64,000 nucleotides of DNA from Methylobacter sp. (GCA_030684815.1 JAUXXQ010000024.1:1-64000), one strand, 5' to 3'. Shown: positions 52,315 through 62,554, numbered from the stretch's first letter. Notes: generated by a model from the sequence alone, not told the origin. A program made the numbers and translations.

Positions 52315-52578
52315 TTAATTAACCAATTTAGGCTCCACCGTCAAATCCTCAAGCCAGCAGCCAATCGGGTTGCCCAGATTCATCTCCTTATCCTCAAAAC
52401 GCACCAGAAAAACACTGCGCTCCGGCTCTTCCTCCACATGCCCGATCAGGGTGAGAACACCGCGAGTACCGGCCTCAGCCAGTAAAGTACCTTCAACACC
52501 GCCGGGTATTGAGCCATCATCAGTAATCGTCTTTGCTGCATAAACGACATCGCCTATCTCTAAATCTTCTACTTTCAT
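52315..52578 (-). CDS. nifZ: Nitrogen fixation protein NifZ
   Basis: The 87-residue protein starts MKVEDLEIGDVVYAAKTI and contains LLAEAGTRGVLTLIGHVEE. NifZ helps form the second P-cluster of NifDK. It is the only nif structural/assembly gene here on the minus strand, divergent from iscA-nif; a NifA site (52597-52612) lies in the shared gap. No good sigma-54 element facing nifZ was found. Confidence 0.85.
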   Translation of the reverse strand: MKVEDLEIGDVVYAAKTITDDGSIPGGVEGTLLAEAGTRGVLTLIGHVEEEPERSVFLVRFEDKEMNLGNPIGCWLEDLTVEPKLVN

Positions 52579-52596
52579 TGCTTATCCCCTTTGTTT

Positions 52597-52612
52597 TGTA
52601 GCAAACCTTACA
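52597..52612. promoter_or_regulatory. NifA upstream activator site (iscA-nif / nifZ)
   Basis: TGT-AGCAAACCTT-ACA is an exact TGT-N10-ACA match, 108 bp from the sigma-54 element for iscA-nif and 19 bp from the nifZ start. Confidence 0.75.
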
Positions 52613-52719
52613 TTGTCAGTTGCGTGTGTGAGCGAAACCTGTGTGCTAATACATTATTTATTATGCGGATACTGACATTAATGCCTTATTAAACAATATA
52701 TTAAAAACAAATAACAAAA

Positions 52720-52735
52720 TGGCATACAGGTTGCT
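52720..52735 (+). promoter_or_regulatory. Sigma-54 promoter of iscA-nif-nifUS
   Basis: TGGCATACAGGTTGCT has a perfect -24 GG / -12 GC spacing and TTGCT; only the last base of TGGCAC differs. Start of transcription would be near 52747, 29 nt before the ATG. Confidence 0.85.
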
Positions 52736-52775
52736 TTAAACATTAACAAGAACAATGCCACAATTTTAGGAGCGC

Positions 52776-53138
52776 ATGAAAATGATTACATTAACAGAGA
52801 AGGCCATTAGTGCCGTAGGCCGTTTTATTGCCGGATCGGAAACGCCAACAGCAGGTTTGCGGATAGAAGTCACCGATGGCGGTTGCTCAGGCTACCAATA
52901 CGGTTTGAAGCTCGAAGGCAGCCAAACGCCGGAAGATACCGTCATCGATTGCGGTGAGGTGAAGGTGTTTATCGACCCAGCCAGCTTGCCGATGCTGGAC
53001 GGCATGTCGGTCGATTTTCTCGATACCCTTGACGGTTCGGGATTCAAATTTACCAACCCCAATGCGGCTAAAAGTTGTGCTTGCGGCACTTCGTTTAATA
53101 CCAGCAGCGAAGGCACTGGAACTAAAACCTGTTCTTAA
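52776..53138 (+). CDS. iscA: Nif-specific IscA iron-sulfur carrier
   Basis: The 120-residue A-type carrier has GLRIEVTDGGCSGYQYGLKL and SCACGTSF, giving the three conserved cysteines that hold the cluster. It starts the FeS-assembly operon iscA-nif, nifU, nifS. A GGTGGGCAG/TTGCCCACC hairpin follows it before nifU. Confidence 0.92.
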   Translation: MKMITLTEKAISAVGRFIAGSETPTAGLRIEVTDGGCSGYQYGLKLEGSQTPEDTVIDCGEVKVFIDPASLPMLDGMSVDFLDTLDGSGFKFTNPNAAKSCACGTSFNTSSEGTGTKTCS

Positions 53139-53247
53139 TTTGTTGGGTGGGCAGGTTTTTTTTGCCCACCGGAACGCGATAAAAGGGCGTTGCCCACCGT
53201 ACATGCTGCGCTAACGCATCAGCAAACCAATTTCCGAGGATAAAGCC

Positions 53248-54156
53248 ATGTGGGACTATTCAGACAAAGTTAAAGAACATTTTTTCAACCCGAAAAATGC
53301 GGGCGCGGTGGTTGATGCCAATGCGACCGGCGAAGTGGGTTCCATCAGCTGCGGCGATGCCTTGCGGCTGACGCTGAAGGTCGATGACGACAGCGAAGTC
53401 ATCCTCGAAGCGGGCTTCCAAACCTTCGGTTGCGGTTCGGCGATTGCGTCGTCATCGGTGCTGACCGAAATCATCAAGGGCATGACGCTGGATGAGGCGT
53501 TGAAAGTGACCAACCAGGATATTGCCGACCAACTCGAAGGCTTGCCGCCGGAAAAAATGCATTGTTCGGTGATGGGGCGGGAAGCCTTGCAAGCGGCGAT
53601 AGCCAATTATCGCGGCGAAGAATGGAAAGACGACCATGAAGAAGGCGCGTTGATCTGCAAATGTTTTGCAATCGATGCGGTGATGATCGAGGAAATGGTT
53701 TGGGCCAATAAATTGCGCACCGTTGAAGACGTCACCAACTTCACCAAAGCGGGCGGCGGTTGTGCGGCGTGCCATGAAGATATTGAAGCCATTTTGGAAA
53801 AAGTGTTGGCGGAAAAAGGCGAAAAATTCGATCCCGGCGCGGCACCGGTTAAGAAACCTGCGGAAACAATTGCCGCTGTTAAAGGGCCGTTGACCAATTT
53901 GCAACGCATTAAAAAAATAGAGGAAGTCCTGGAGTCGCTAAGGCCTTCGTTGATGGCGGACGGCGGCGACGTGGAACTGGTCGAAGTTATCGGCAACACC
54001 GCTTACGTCAACATGACCGGCGCGTGTAATGGGTGCCAGATGGCGGCGATGACCATTGCCGGCATACAACAACGCTTGATGGAAGTGATGGGCGAATTTA
54101 TTAAAGTGGTACCGGCATCGGAAATGGCGAAACTGGTCAATATAGAGGTGGCGTGA
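53248..54156 (+). CDS. nifU: Fe-S cluster scaffold NifU
   Basis: The 302-residue protein has three modules: IscU-like N-terminus ([31 protein letters not shown]; three cysteines), a central permanent [2Fe-2S] ferredoxin-like part ([21 protein letters not shown]), and a C-terminal Nfu domain ([12 protein letters not shown]). It receives sulfur from NifS and loads clusters onto nitrogenase proteins. It overlaps nifS by 4 bp. Confidence 0.96.
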   Translation: MWDYSDKVKEHFFNPKNAGAVVDANATGEVGSISCGDALRLTLKVDDDSEVILEAGFQTFGCGSAIASSSVLTEIIKGMTLDEALKVTNQDIADQLEGLPPEKMHCSVMGREALQAAIANYRGEEWKDDHEEGALICKCFAIDAVMIEEMVWANKLRTVEDVTNFTKAGGGCAACHEDIEAILEKVLAEKGEKFDPGAAPVKKPAETIAAVKGPLTNLQRIKKIEEVLESLRPSLMADGGDVELVEVIGNTAYVNMTGACNGCQMAAMTIAGIQQRLMEVMGEFIKVVPASEMAKLVNIEVA

Positions 54157-55364
54157 TGACTGACATTTATCTTGATAATAATGCCACCACCAAGGTCGAT
54201 CCGGCGGTGGTTGATGTGATGATCCCGTATTTTCTTGAGCAATACGGTAATCCGTCATCCATCCATAAATTTGCCGACGGCGTGGCGCGTGGGCTTAAAC
54301 AGGCGCGACAACAAGTGCAAGCCTTGATCGGTGCTGAACATGATTCTGAAATCATTTTCACCTCGTGCGGCACCGAATCCAACTCCACAGCGATTCTTTC
54401 AGCAATCAAAGCCCAGCCGGACAAGAAAGAAATCATTACCACCACAGTTGAGCATCCGGCGATTTTAACCCTGTGCGAGTACCTTGAAAAAGAGGGTTAC
54501 ACCATCCACCGGTTGCCGGTCGATAAAGCTGGGCGCTTAAAATTGGATGCTTATCAAAGGTTGTTGTCCGACCAAGTCGCAATCGTTTCGGTGATGTGGG
54601 CGAACAACGAAACCGGCACGATTTTCCCGGTTGCGGAAATGGCGGAGATGGCCAATGCCGCAGGCGTAATGTTCCATACCGATGCGGTGCAGGCGGTGGG
54701 CAAAATCCCGATGATGGTGCAGGATACCAAAATCGATATGTTGTCATTGTCGGGGCACAAATTACATGCGCCCAAAGGCATCGGCGTTTTATACCTGCGT
54801 CGCGGTACCCGTTACCGGCCTTTATTGCGCGGCGGCCATCAAGAGCGTGGCAGACGAGCAGGGACTGAAAACAGCGCGTCGATTGTCGGCCTCGGCAAAG
54901 CCTGCGAACTGGCGCAGAACTTTATCGAATATGAGAACACCCAAGTCAAAGCCATGCGCGACCGATTGGAGCAAGGCATTACCGAGCAAATCGGCCATTG
55001 TTTCGTCACTGGCGACCTGTACAACCGCCTGCCGAACACCACGGACATTGCCTTTGAATATATCGAAGGCGAGTCGATTTTGATGTTGTTGAATAAAGCC
55101 GGTATCGCCGCATCGAGCGGTTCGGCCTGTACTTCAGGTTCGTTGGAACCTTCGCATGTGATGCGGGCTATGGATATTCCCTACACCGCCGCACACGGTA
55201 CGATAAGGTTTTCGTTTTCGCGTTATAACACCATGGCGGAAGTGGAGAAAGTCATCGAAGTGATGCCCGGCATTGTAGCGACCTTGCGCAAATTGTCGCC
55301 GTATTGGTCAGGCGATGGCCCGGTAGCAAATCCTGAACAGGCTTTTGCACCGACTTATGCGTAG
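54153..55364 (+). CDS. nifS: Cysteine desulfurase NifS
   Basis: The 403-residue PLP enzyme has the cofactor lysine in [13 protein letters not shown] and the persulfide cysteine in [32 protein letters not shown] is the standard NifS opening. It supplies sulfur for FeS and FeMo-cofactor synthesis together with NifU. Confidence 0.96.
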   Translation: MMTDIYLDNNATTKVDPAVVDVMIPYFLEQYGNPSSIHKFADGVARGLKQARQQVQALIGAEHDSEIIFTSCGTESNSTAILSAIKAQPDKKEIITTTVEHPAILTLCEYLEKEGYTIHRLPVDKAGRLKLDAYQRLLSDQVAIVSVMWANNETGTIFPVAEMAEMANAAGVMFHTDAVQAVGKIPMMVQDTKIDMLSLSGHKLHAPKGIGVLYLRRGTRYRPLLRGGHQERGRRAGTENSASIVGLGKACELAQNFIEYENTQVKAMRDRLEQGITEQIGHCFVTGDLYNRLPNTTDIAFEYIEGESILMLLNKAGIAASSGSACTSGSLEPSHVMRAMDIPYTAAHGTIRFSFSRYNTMAEVEKVIEVMPGIVATLRKLSPYWSGDGPVANPEQAFAPTYA

Positions 55365-55431
55365 TGAGTTTTACTAAGGCTATTTCCGGGAAATATACTT
55401 TGAACGGTTAAGCTTTCAGCTTATGTTAGGC

Positions 55432-55505
55432 GCAAAAATGCCGAACTACAGACCTTCCAGGTTTTAAAAAACCTGGAAGGTCTGTCCTGCGTTAAGTTGA
55501 TAGCC
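55432..55505. repeat. Repeat family A, copy after nifS
   Basis: GCAAAAATGCCGAACTACAG then the CCTTCCAGGTTT hairpin and TGTCCTGCGTTAAGTTGATAG. It lies in the nifS-nifE gap and may end the nifUS transcript ahead of the nifE promoter. The rest of that gap shows only the nifE control sites. Confidence 0.8.
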
Positions 55506-55644
55506 ATAATCTTTTTACCTGTCATTAATGGGAAGTTACTCCCAAGGTATTATTGTTTTAGCCGGTAACTTCCGATTACTACCATTATCTTGATTCCACA
55601 TCCTTGCACCAATAAGCCTGCTTGTCATATCCATTCACCCGTTT

Positions 55645-55660
55645 TGTAGGCTTTCCTACA
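55645..55660. promoter_or_regulatory. NifA upstream activator site (nifE)
   Basis: TGT-AGGCTTTCCT-ACA is an exact TGT-N10-ACA match and itself an inverted repeat, only 45 bp upstream of the nifE -24 element, closer than usual. Confidence 0.8.
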
Positions 55661-55704
55661 AACCAATGCCCCATAAAATCCAATAATTTCAACGCTATAC
55701 GATA

Positions 55705-55720
55705 TGGCACACCGATTGCT
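55705..55720 (+). promoter_or_regulatory. Sigma-54 promoter of nifENX
   Basis: TGGCACACCGATTGCT is a perfect TGGCAC-N5-TTGCT match, about 35 bp before the nifE ATG. Confidence 0.93.
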
Positions 55721-55754
55721 TTAGTTAAGGTAAACAAAGCTATGGGTCAAGCCG

Positions 55755-57152
55755 ATGAAATCAACTAAAGACATTGCTGCGCTGCTGGACGAACCGGCTT
55801 GTGAGCATAACAAGAAGGAAAAATCCGGTTGCGCCAAACCTAAACCCGGCGCTTCGGCGGGCGGCTGCGCGTTTGACGGTGCGCAGATTGCCTTGCTGCC
55901 GATTGCCGATGTTGCGCATATCGTGCATGGGCCGATTGCTTGTGCGGGCAGTTCTTGGGATAACCGGGGCACGCGCTCTTCCGGCGCGGATTTGTACCGC
56001 ATCGGCATGACCACCGATTTGACCGAACAAGACATTGTGATGGGTCGTTCGGAAAAGCGTTTGTTCCATGCGATTAAGCAGGCGATAGATACTTATTCAC
56101 CGCCTGCCGTGTTTATTTACAACACCTGCGTTCCGGCTTTGATTGGCGACGATATTAATGCAATTTGTAAATCCGCCCAAGAACGCTGGGGCGTTCCGGT
56201 GGTGCCGATTGATTCTGCCGGATTTTACGGCACCAAGAATTTGGGCAACCGCATTGCCGGTGATGCCATGGTCAATCATGTGATCGGTACCCGCGATCCC
56301 GACCCCTTGCCGTTAACTGTGCAACGTGCGGAAATCATCATCCACGATGTCAACCTGATTGGCGAATACAACATTGCCGGTGAATTCTGGCATGTGCTGC
56401 CGTTGCTCGATGAACTCGGCTTACGCGTGTTATGCACTCTATCCGGCGATGCGCGTTTCCGCGAAGTGCAAACTATGCACAAGGCCGAAGTCAATATGAT
56501 GGTGTGTTCCAAAGCGATGGTCAATGTCGCCCGCAAGTTGCAACAACAGTACGGCACGCCGTGGTTTGAAGGCAGTTATTACGGCATTACCGATACCAGC
56601 CAGTCGTTACGCGATTTTGCTAGGGCGCTTAATGACCCTGATTTAACCGAACGCACCGAAACGCTGATATTGCGCGAAGAAACCCGGATCAGGAAAGAAC
56701 TGGAACCGTGGAAAGCGCGGCTGAAAGGCAAACGGGTATTGCTGTTTACCGGCGGCGTAAAAAGCTGGTCGGTGATTTCCGCATTGCAGGATTTGGGCAT
56801 GGTGGTGGTGGCGACCGGCACCAAGAAATCCACCGAAGAAGACAAGGCCAGAATCCGCGAACTGATGGGCGAAGATACGGTGATGATTGACGATGGCAGC
56901 CCGAGAGCCTTGCTGAAAATCGTCCATGATTACAAAGCCGATATTTTGATTGCAGGCGGCCGCAACATGTACACCGCGTTAAAAGCCAAGGTGCCGTTTT
57001 TGGATATTAACCAGGAACGCGAATTCGGTTATGAGGGCTATCAGGGCATGTTGGAGCTGGTGCGCCAGCTGGCATTGACGATTGAAAGCCCGGTCTGGGA
57101 GGCGGTTCGGGCGCCAGCGCCGTGGAAAAAACGGGAGGTGAACAATGGCTGA
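55755..57152 (+). CDS. nifE: FeMo-cofactor scaffold NifE
   Basis: The 465-residue NifD paralogue has [37 protein letters not shown] and [16 protein letters not shown] carrying the cluster cysteines. With NifN it forms the scaffold on which NifB-co matures. It overlaps nifN by 8 bp. ATG 55755 is preferred; an upstream ATG at 55742 gives only a short out-of-frame peptide. Confidence 0.96.
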   Translation: MKSTKDIAALLDEPACEHNKKEKSGCAKPKPGASAGGCAFDGAQIALLPIADVAHIVHGPIACAGSSWDNRGTRSSGADLYRIGMTTDLTEQDIVMGRSEKRLFHAIKQAIDTYSPPAVFIYNTCVPALIGDDINAICKSAQERWGVPVVPIDSAGFYGTKNLGNRIAGDAMVNHVIGTRDPDPLPLTVQRAEIIIHDVNLIGEYNIAGEFWHVLPLLDELGLRVLCTLSGDARFREVQTMHKAEVNMMVCSKAMVNVARKLQQQYGTPWFEGSYYGITDTSQSLRDFARALNDPDLTERTETLILREETRIRKELEPWKARLKGKRVLLFTGGVKSWSVISALQDLGMVVVATGTKKSTEEDKARIRELMGEDTVMIDDGSPRALLKIVHDYKADILIAGGRNMYTALKAKVPFLDINQEREFGYEGYQGMLELVRQLALTIESPVWEAVRAPAPWKKREVNNG

Positions 57153-58542
57153 CATCCTGAAAAGAAACAAAGCGCTATCGGTCAATCCGCTGAAAGCCAG
57201 CCAACCGATAGGCGGCTCGTTGGCGACACTGGGTTTTAACCGGGCGATGCCGATGTTGCACGGCTCGCAAGGCTGCACCGCGTTCGCCAAGGTGTTTTTT
57301 GTGCGCCATTTCCGGGAGCCTATTCCGTTGCAAAGCACCGCGATGGATCAAGGCAGTTCGGTGATGGGCGCGGATGAAAATGTGGTTGAAGGCATTAAGA
57401 CCATTGCCGAAAAATCGCGCCCTGCGCTGATTACGATTTTGACCACTGGCCTTTCGGAAACCCAAGGCGCGGATGTGCATAGAAATGTCCGGGAGTTTCG
57501 GGAAGCCAATCCCGAATTTGCCGATGTTGCGGTGGTTGCAGTCAATACGCCCGATTTTACCGGCAGCGTCGAAACCGGCTTTGCCGCGACGCTGACTGAA
57601 ATTATCCGCGCCTTGGTGCCGGATGCTAAAGAGGCCGGAACTTATCCCGGCAAACGAAAACGCCAAGTGAACGTCCTGGTCAATTACATGCTGACGCCCG
57701 GCGACCTGGAAGCGATGCGGGATATTTTCGAGCAATTCCAGCTCAGGCCGGTGTTCGTGCCGGACATTTCCGATTCGCTGGATGGCTGTTTGACCGATGA
57801 GGATTTCAGCCCGGTGACTATCGGCGGCACTTTAATCTCTGAAATGGCGACATTAGGCGATGCGCTGGCGACGGTGGTTATCGGGCCGTCATTACTCAAA
57901 GCGGCTGAATTATTGGAACAAAAAACCGGCGTTCCGACCTACAACCTCGACCATCTTTACGGCCTGAAAGCCAATGACGCGCTGATGTCCGCCTTGGCTG
58001 AAATCAGCGGCAACGATGTGCCTGAACGCATTGAACGGCAGCGCTCACAGTTACAAGACGCCATGCTGGACACGCATTTTATGCTCGGCCAGTTGCGCAT
58101 TGCCATTGCCGCCGACGCAGATTTATTGAACGCGTTTGTCGAGCAAGTCCAGGAAATGGGCGCGGAAGTCGTGGCCGCCGTCACGTCCTGCAACGTGCCG
58201 CTGCTGCCCAGAATTCCTGTCGCCAGCATCAAAATCGGCGACCTTGAGGATATGGAATTGATCGGCAAAGCCAACAAAGTACAGTTGGTGATCGGCAATT
58301 CCCATGCGGTCGATACCGCCGAACGCTTGGGTACACCGATTTTAAGAGCCGGATTTCCGCTTTACGACATCATCGGCGGCTACCAAAAAACCTGGGTCGG
58401 TTATCGCGGCTCGCGGCAAACACTGTTCGATTTGGCCAACCTGGTCATCAATTTTTCGCATGAAGAAATTCCGGTTTACCGTTCGATATACGGTCAAAAA
58501 CCGGCCAGCGAACTTAGCAACTACCCGCCGATATGTCATTAA
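57145..58542 (+). CDS. nifN: FeMo-cofactor scaffold NifN
   Basis: The 465-residue NifK paralogue begins [18 protein letters not shown], then [19 protein letters not shown] with one of the few conserved cysteines (the FeMo-protein P-cluster set is reduced, as expected in NifN). [12 protein letters not shown]-like wording ([10 protein letters not shown]) is near residue 350. It overlaps both nifE (8 bp) and nifX (10 bp). Confidence 0.95.
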   Translation: MADILKRNKALSVNPLKASQPIGGSLATLGFNRAMPMLHGSQGCTAFAKVFFVRHFREPIPLQSTAMDQGSSVMGADENVVEGIKTIAEKSRPALITILTTGLSETQGADVHRNVREFREANPEFADVAVVAVNTPDFTGSVETGFAATLTEIIRALVPDAKEAGTYPGKRKRQVNVLVNYMLTPGDLEAMRDIFEQFQLRPVFVPDISDSLDGCLTDEDFSPVTIGGTLISEMATLGDALATVVIGPSLLKAAELLEQKTGVPTYNLDHLYGLKANDALMSALAEISGNDVPERIERQRSQLQDAMLDTHFMLGQLRIAIAADADLLNAFVEQVQEMGAEVVAAVTSCNVPLLPRIPVASIKIGDLEDMELIGKANKVQLVIGNSHAVDTAERLGTPILRAGFPLYDIIGGYQKTWVGYRGSRQTLFDLANLVINFSHEEIPVYRSIYGQKPASELSNYPPICH

Positions 58543-59018
58543 CCAGACGCCTGGCACTTGTGCAAGGCACTGATGAGGAAAAGTTTATGGAAACCGCATT
58601 AAAAGTAGCCTTCGCCACCACCGATATGGAAACGGTCAACCAGCATTTCGGCTCGGCCAAATCTTTCGCGATTTATGCGGTGGATAGGGACGACGCGCAA
58701 TTTCTGGAAGCCGCCGAGTTTGGCGAGCTTAAACAAGACGGCAATGAAGATAAATTGTCGGTCAAGATTGAATTGCTGAACGGCTGCGCGGCGGTGTATT
58801 GCCAAGCCGTCGGCGGTTCGGCGATTACCCAGCTGATTGCTAAAGGCATACAGCCGGTCAAGGTGCATGAAGGCGGCAGGATTAAAGACCTGATCGTTGA
58901 TCTGCAAAACGAGATGAAAGCCGGGCCGTCGAGCTGGCTGGCAAAAGCGATTAACCAACACAAAGGCCCCGATCCAGAGCGTTTTAATGCTATGGAAGAT
59001 GAAGGTTGGGATGAATAA
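58533..59018 (+). CDS. nifX: NifX, FeMo-cofactor precursor carrier
   Basis: The 161-residue protein has the NifX core KVAFATTDMETVNQHFGSAKSF (two runs) and YCQAVGGSAITQLIAKGIQPVK. It shuttles NifB-co or VK-cluster between NifB, NifEN and NifDK. Overlap with nifN by 10 bp supports the start at 58533. A pair of short hairpins (GACGCTGGAGCGTC and CCCACGCCGGAGCGTGGG) follows before the next gene. Confidence 0.94.
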   Translation: MSLTRRLALVQGTDEEKFMETALKVAFATTDMETVNQHFGSAKSFAIYAVDRDDAQFLEAAEFGELKQDGNEDKLSVKIELLNGCAAVYCQAVGGSAITQLIAKGIQPVKVHEGGRIKDLIVDLQNEMKAGPSSWLAKAINQHKGPDPERFNAMEDEGWDE

Positions 59019-59128
59019 CATTCCGCTAATTCCCTAGCCCCAGCTATACGAGACGCTGGAGCGTCTAACCCTGCATTCCCACGCCGGAGCGTGGGAACGA
59101 TAATTTACAACTTAACGGAGAAAACAAT

Positions 59129-59602
59129 ATGGCCACTGCCGCATTAGTCGTACAAGAAGACGATGTCAATTTAGGTTCCGACATTGTCAAAGACATGATC
59201 AAACAATTACGCGCAATTGATTCTTACGATACCTATGACGGTTGGTCGGAAGCCCGGATCATCGACCCTCTCGTATTGACCAAAGAACGCAAGAAAGACA
59301 TTCCGGTGATCGGCGACCCCGATGAAATCACCATCGCCCGCTTAAAAGCCTATTACAACTCATTGGCAACATTGATCGAGAAAAAATCCGGGCTGATGGC
59401 CGCGCCTATGGTTCATCTCAGCCACGAAGGTTTTGGCCGTGCCTTGATCATGGTCGGCAAGCTGGTCGTAGTCGATAAAATCCTGCGCGACACCCACCGT
59501 TTCGGCTTTTCCAGCTTGGAAGACCTGCGTGAAAAAAGCGACCAGATCATCGAAAAAGCGCTGGGGCTGATTGAAAAATACAATGCGGCCGCGACCGACT
59601 GA
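59129..59602 (+). CDS. NifX-associated nitrogen fixation protein (DUF269)
   Basis: The 157-residue protein begins DIVKDMIKQLRAIDSYDTYDG and contains LSHEGFGRALIMVGKLVV. This is the NifX-associated family (orf5 beside nifX in Azotobacter). Function unknown, consistently linked to molybdenum nitrogenase. CGGAGAA precedes its ATG. Confidence 0.92.
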   Translation: MATAALVVQEDDVNLGSDIVKDMIKQLRAIDSYDTYDGWSEARIIDPLVLTKERKKDIPVIGDPDEITIARLKAYYNSLATLIEKKSGLMAAPMVHLSHEGFGRALIMVGKLVVVDKILRDTHRFGFSSLEDLREKSDQIIEKALGLIEKYNAAATD

Positions 59603-59611
59603 GGGGCGCTT

Positions 59612-59836
59612 ATGTCTGAAGAACTGAAAAAACTGGAAAAAGAAGTCAAAAAGACCAAACGACTGGCTAATGAACAAGCCATGGTATTGCATGACTTGAT
59701 TGAAGACAGCCTGCCTGAAGGCTACGGCGACCTGTTAGGTATCGCCCAGGCGACATTTGAAGCCTGTAAAGCCTGGGATGAAGCCAACCAAAAACTGATT
59801 GCCGCGCAATCCGAAGCGGCCTCGGTAGGAGAATAG
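59612..59836 (+). CDS. CCE_0567-family (DUF683) nif-associated protein
   Basis: The 74-residue all-helical protein has [19 protein letters not shown] then [20 protein letters not shown]. Relatives are small metalloproteins found next to the NifX-associated gene. It lies 9 bp after its neighbour and 2 bp before the ferredoxin gene. Confidence 0.9.
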   Translation: MSEELKKLEKEVKKTKRLANEQAMVLHDLIEDSLPEGYGDLLGIAQATFEACKAWDEANQKLIAAQSEAASVGE

Positions 59837-59838
59837 CC

Positions 59839-60156
59839 ATGTCTGATTTTGTAACTGGCGTGACCTTTGGCGGCACGGAGTGGACGCCTGCTTATGTCAC
59901 CGACATTAACCAAAAGACCTGCATCGGCTGCGGCCGTTGTTTTAAAGTCTGCCCGCGTGATGTGTTTGATCTGGTGGAAAAAGCCGAAGCGCTTGACCCT
60001 GATGATTTCGATGACGATTACGGCGATTTTGAAGACGATGACGACAACAGCATGGTGATGAGTTTAAAAAACAAACTCGATTGCATCGGCTGCGAAGCGT
60101 GCTCCAAAGTCTGCCCGAAAAGCTGTTTTACCCACGAACATAAACAAGCTGCGTAA
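59839..60156 (+). CDS. fdxB: Nif-specific ferredoxin III (FdxB)
   Basis: The 105-residue ferredoxin has [16 protein letters not shown] and [16 protein letters not shown] for two [4Fe-4S] clusters, separated by a strongly acidic insert ([18 protein letters not shown]). The long acidic loop is distinctive of FdxB. It supports FeMo-cofactor synthesis or electron supply. Confidence 0.94.
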   Translation: MSDFVTGVTFGGTEWTPAYVTDINQKTCIGCGRCFKVCPRDVFDLVEKAEALDPDDFDDDYGDFEDDDDNSMVMSLKNKLDCIGCEACSKVCPKSCFTHEHKQAA

Positions 60157-60178
60157 CTATTCAGCAGTTAAAAGAATG

Positions 60179-60292
60179 GAACACAGATGACACGGATTGG
60201 ACTGATAAATACGGATTAAAAAACGAAAAACAAACTTGGCTTCCGCTTTAAAAATCCGTTTAAATCCGTCCAATCCGTGTCATCCGTGTTCT
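60179..60292. repeat. AACACGGAT inverted-repeat element, copy 3
   Basis: GAACACAGATGACACGGATT (60179) and AATCCGTGTCATCCGTGTTC (to 60291) are inverted and the least degenerate arms of the three copies. The core is a short A/T-rich stretch. Confidence 0.8.
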
Positions 60293-60319
60293 ATTTAATT
60301 TTTTAAAAGGATCACGATC

Positions 60320-60643
60320 ATGCCCAGACCCGAAAAACATGTATTCGTATGTACCCAAAACCGTCCGCAAGGCCATCCTCGCGGTTCTTGTGCTGCCAGC
60401 GGTTGTGCCGACATCATGAATGAATTTATGAATGAGATACAAAGCCGCAATCTGTTTGAAAAAATTGCCCTGACCAATACCGGTTGCATGGGGCCTTGCG
60501 GAGTCGGCCCTAGCGTGCTGGTTTATCCCGAAGGGGTGATGTACGGCAAGCTGAAAAAGGACGACGTTAAGACCATCATCGAACAACATCTGTTAGGCGG
60601 CACACCGGTTGCCGAGCTGATGGTTCCTGCCGAGGTCTGGTAA
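60320..60643 (+). CDS. Thioredoxin-like [2Fe-2S] ferredoxin
   Basis: The 107-residue protein has HVFVCTQNRPQGHPRGSC, then NTGCMGPCGVGPSVLVYPEG. The C-x(10-12)-C ... C-xxx-C pattern is that of the thioredoxin-fold [2Fe-2S] ferredoxins (Azotobacter FdIV/2FeFd and Clostridium type), often found in nif clusters. It overlaps the next gene by 1 bp. Confidence 0.92.
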   Translation: MPRPEKHVFVCTQNRPQGHPRGSCAASGCADIMNEFMNEIQSRNLFEKIALTNTGCMGPCGVGPSVLVYPEGVMYGKLKKDDVKTIIEQHLLGGTPVAELMVPAEVW

Positions 60644-61140
60644 TGGCGTCAGTTGCGTTTGTAGAAGAACGGGTGCTGTTCAGCCCGAATATGCCCGCCG
60701 AAGTTAACAATCTTCTGCAAGCCGCTGTAGCTGCAAGTCCGGTTGACCAAAGCCGTGCAGAAACGCTGTTTTTACAAGCGCAGGCACTGGATAGCCGTTG
60801 TTTGCAAACCTATTTTGCGCTGTATAAGTTTTATTTTTTCCAAAAACGCTTGGCTGATGCTGAACGGATTGTTGTGGCAGGACTTGAGGAAGCGGCACGA
60901 CAAGGCGGCTTTCCCAGCGACTATCGCCGATTGGCTCAAAACCGGCAAAAATGGGACTTATATGCCAATGAGATTACCCTGTTTTATTTATATACACTGA
61001 AAGCCTTGGCGTTTATCAAGCTAAGGCTTGGCTTTGCCCTAGAGGCGCAACTGGTTTTATCGCATTTACAACAGCTCGATCCGCAAGACCTTTCCGGTGC
61101 GTCGGTGATTATGGATTTAGCGGCGGGGGTTGCCGGATGA
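60643..61140 (+). CDS. TPR-like nif-cluster protein
   Basis: This 165-residue helical protein resembles tetratricopeptide repeats (SRAETLFLQAQALDSRCLQTY, FFQKRLADAERIVVAGLEEA, GFALEAQLVLSHLQQLDPQD). It is coupled by overlap to the ferredoxin before it (1 bp) and the next gene (4 bp). It may be a partner or chaperone; the specific role is unknown. Confidence 0.7.
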   Translation: MASVAFVEERVLFSPNMPAEVNNLLQAAVAASPVDQSRAETLFLQAQALDSRCLQTYFALYKFYFFQKRLADAERIVVAGLEEAARQGGFPSDYRRLAQNRQKWDLYANEITLFYLYTLKALAFIKLRLGFALEAQLVLSHLQQLDPQDLSGASVIMDLAAGVAG

Positions 61141-61514
61141 TCGATTTGTCTGAGCAAATAACAAACAACCGTGAACTGGGCGCATCCATTTGCCTGCGGT
61201 TGACTGAAGAAATCAACGGATTGGGTTTTGCCTCAGCAGACATCCAATACCATCCAAATTATGACGATGCCGTCTTTATGCTGATCAAAGACCCTTATAC
61301 CGGGGAGCATAACTTGACCGGCTACTGGTACGATGTAACAAAAAAGCAAACTATCGGTAGGCTCCAATTCAACAGCGACGGCAGCTTTTACGCCGAATAC
61401 GATGTGGTCAAACCGCATCCGACCAAGCCCCGGCGCTTTGTTGAAGGCGTCACTGCGTGGGGCAAAAGCGGGCAGATCAAATCCGAACCTAAATTATTGG
61501 ATATGCCCGAATAA
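61137..61514 (+). CDS. Unknown nif-cluster protein, 125 residues
   Basis: It starts MIDLSEQITNNRELGASICL and has HPNYDDAVFMLIKDPYTGEH, GYWYDVTKKQTIGRLQFN and AEYDVVKPHPTKPRRFVE. No metal-ligand cluster or family is recognised. Coupled to the TPR-like gene by a 4-bp overlap; the DUF364 gene follows after 5 bp. Confidence 0.65.
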   Translation: MIDLSEQITNNRELGASICLRLTEEINGLGFASADIQYHPNYDDAVFMLIKDPYTGEHNLTGYWYDVTKKQTIGRLQFNSDGSFYAEYDVVKPHPTKPRRFVEGVTAWGKSGQIKSEPKLLDMPE

Positions 61515-61519
61515 CCGCT

Positions 61520-62470
61520 ATGGAAAATCCGACGCGAATCTACGAGCTGTTGCTGGATTATGCCGCCAGCGACACCACGGTCACCGAGTTAAACATCGGC
61601 CTAGTGTGGACGGTTTGTAAGGCGCAATACACCGGCCTGGCGATGAGTCCCGGCATTCCAACGCGTACCCTGTCGTGGCCGGGCACCTTGGCCGGTAAGA
61701 CCTTGGCGGAATTGGCCGGATGGATTACCGACTGGGAACCTTACAAAGCCACGGTGGCGATGGCGGCGATCAATTGCAGCTTGAACCGCTATGAACTCCC
61801 GGCCGGTATCACTCTGTTGCCGACTCCCGGTAACGCCAATCTGGCGGTTTTCGAACATTTTTTGCCCCGGCTGCAAGGCAAGAAAGTCGTCGTCATCGGC
61901 CATTATCCGGGCATTGAACGCTATGCCGAACAGATCAACCTCAGCATCATCGAACGCCAGCCCGGCGCTTCCGATTACCCCGATCCCGCCTGCGAATTTT
62001 TAGTGCCCGACGCCGACTGGGTGTTTTTAACGGCCAGTTCCATCACCAACAAAACCTTCCCGCGCCTGGCCGAACTGGCCCAACACGCCACAACAGTATT
62101 GATGGGGCCGACCGTGCCCTGGCTGCCCGAACTGCACACCTTCGGCATTGATTATCTGGCGGGTATTGAAATCATCGACCCGGTAAAACTGTCACAAACA
62201 GCGGCGGAAGGCGGCGGTGTGCGCATTTTTGACGAGGCGGTGCGTTACCGTATTGTTGACCTGACACCCGACAACAGCATGGCGTGGTTGAAGGATCAAA
62301 TCGCCCAAGATTATGAACACAGGCAACGGCTAAACCGGACTATGGAGCAGTGGTACAATTCCGGGCAAAAAGGCCGCTTCCCTGAGTTTAACCGGCTCAA
62401 TCAGGTAACGGCCAAGCTTTCGCGCATGGACAGCAGCTATAAGCGGCTGTGGGATGTGCATTCGGCATGA
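61520..62470 (+). CDS. DUF364 (heavy-metal chelation domain) protein
   Basis: The 316-residue protein has an N-terminal DUF4213-like domain (about 1-110; SPGIPTRTLSWPGTLAGKTL) and a Rossmann-like DUF364 domain with KKVVVIGHYPGIERYAE (about 120) and FLTASSITNKTFPRLAELA, TTVLMGPTVPWLPELHTFGI. Relatives are proposed to bind heavy metals. As the last gene of the nif run, a role in molybdenum or other metal handling for nitrogenase is inferred. Confidence 0.82.
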   Translation: MENPTRIYELLLDYAASDTTVTELNIGLVWTVCKAQYTGLAMSPGIPTRTLSWPGTLAGKTLAELAGWITDWEPYKATVAMAAINCSLNRYELPAGITLLPTPGNANLAVFEHFLPRLQGKKVVVIGHYPGIERYAEQINLSIIERQPGASDYPDPACEFLVPDADWVFLTASSITNKTFPRLAELAQHATTVLMGPTVPWLPELHTFGIDYLAGIEIIDPVKLSQTAAEGGGVRIFDEAVRYRIVDLTPDNSMAWLKDQIAQDYEHRQRLNRTMEQWYNSGQKGRFPEFNRLNQVTAKLSRMDSSYKRLWDVHSA

Positions 62471-62554
62471 GCAACGCATTTAATCAAAGTATCCGCTGAT
62501 AGGCGTTCGCTTTTGGCTTTTGAAGGGAAACTTTGTTGTATTTATTATATGAAT

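Noticed and set aside
52630-52650. A minus-strand sigma-54 element for nifZ (TAGCACACAGGTTTCGCT)
   Set aside because: The -24 GG is AG and the spacing to GC is 11, so it fails the core requirement.
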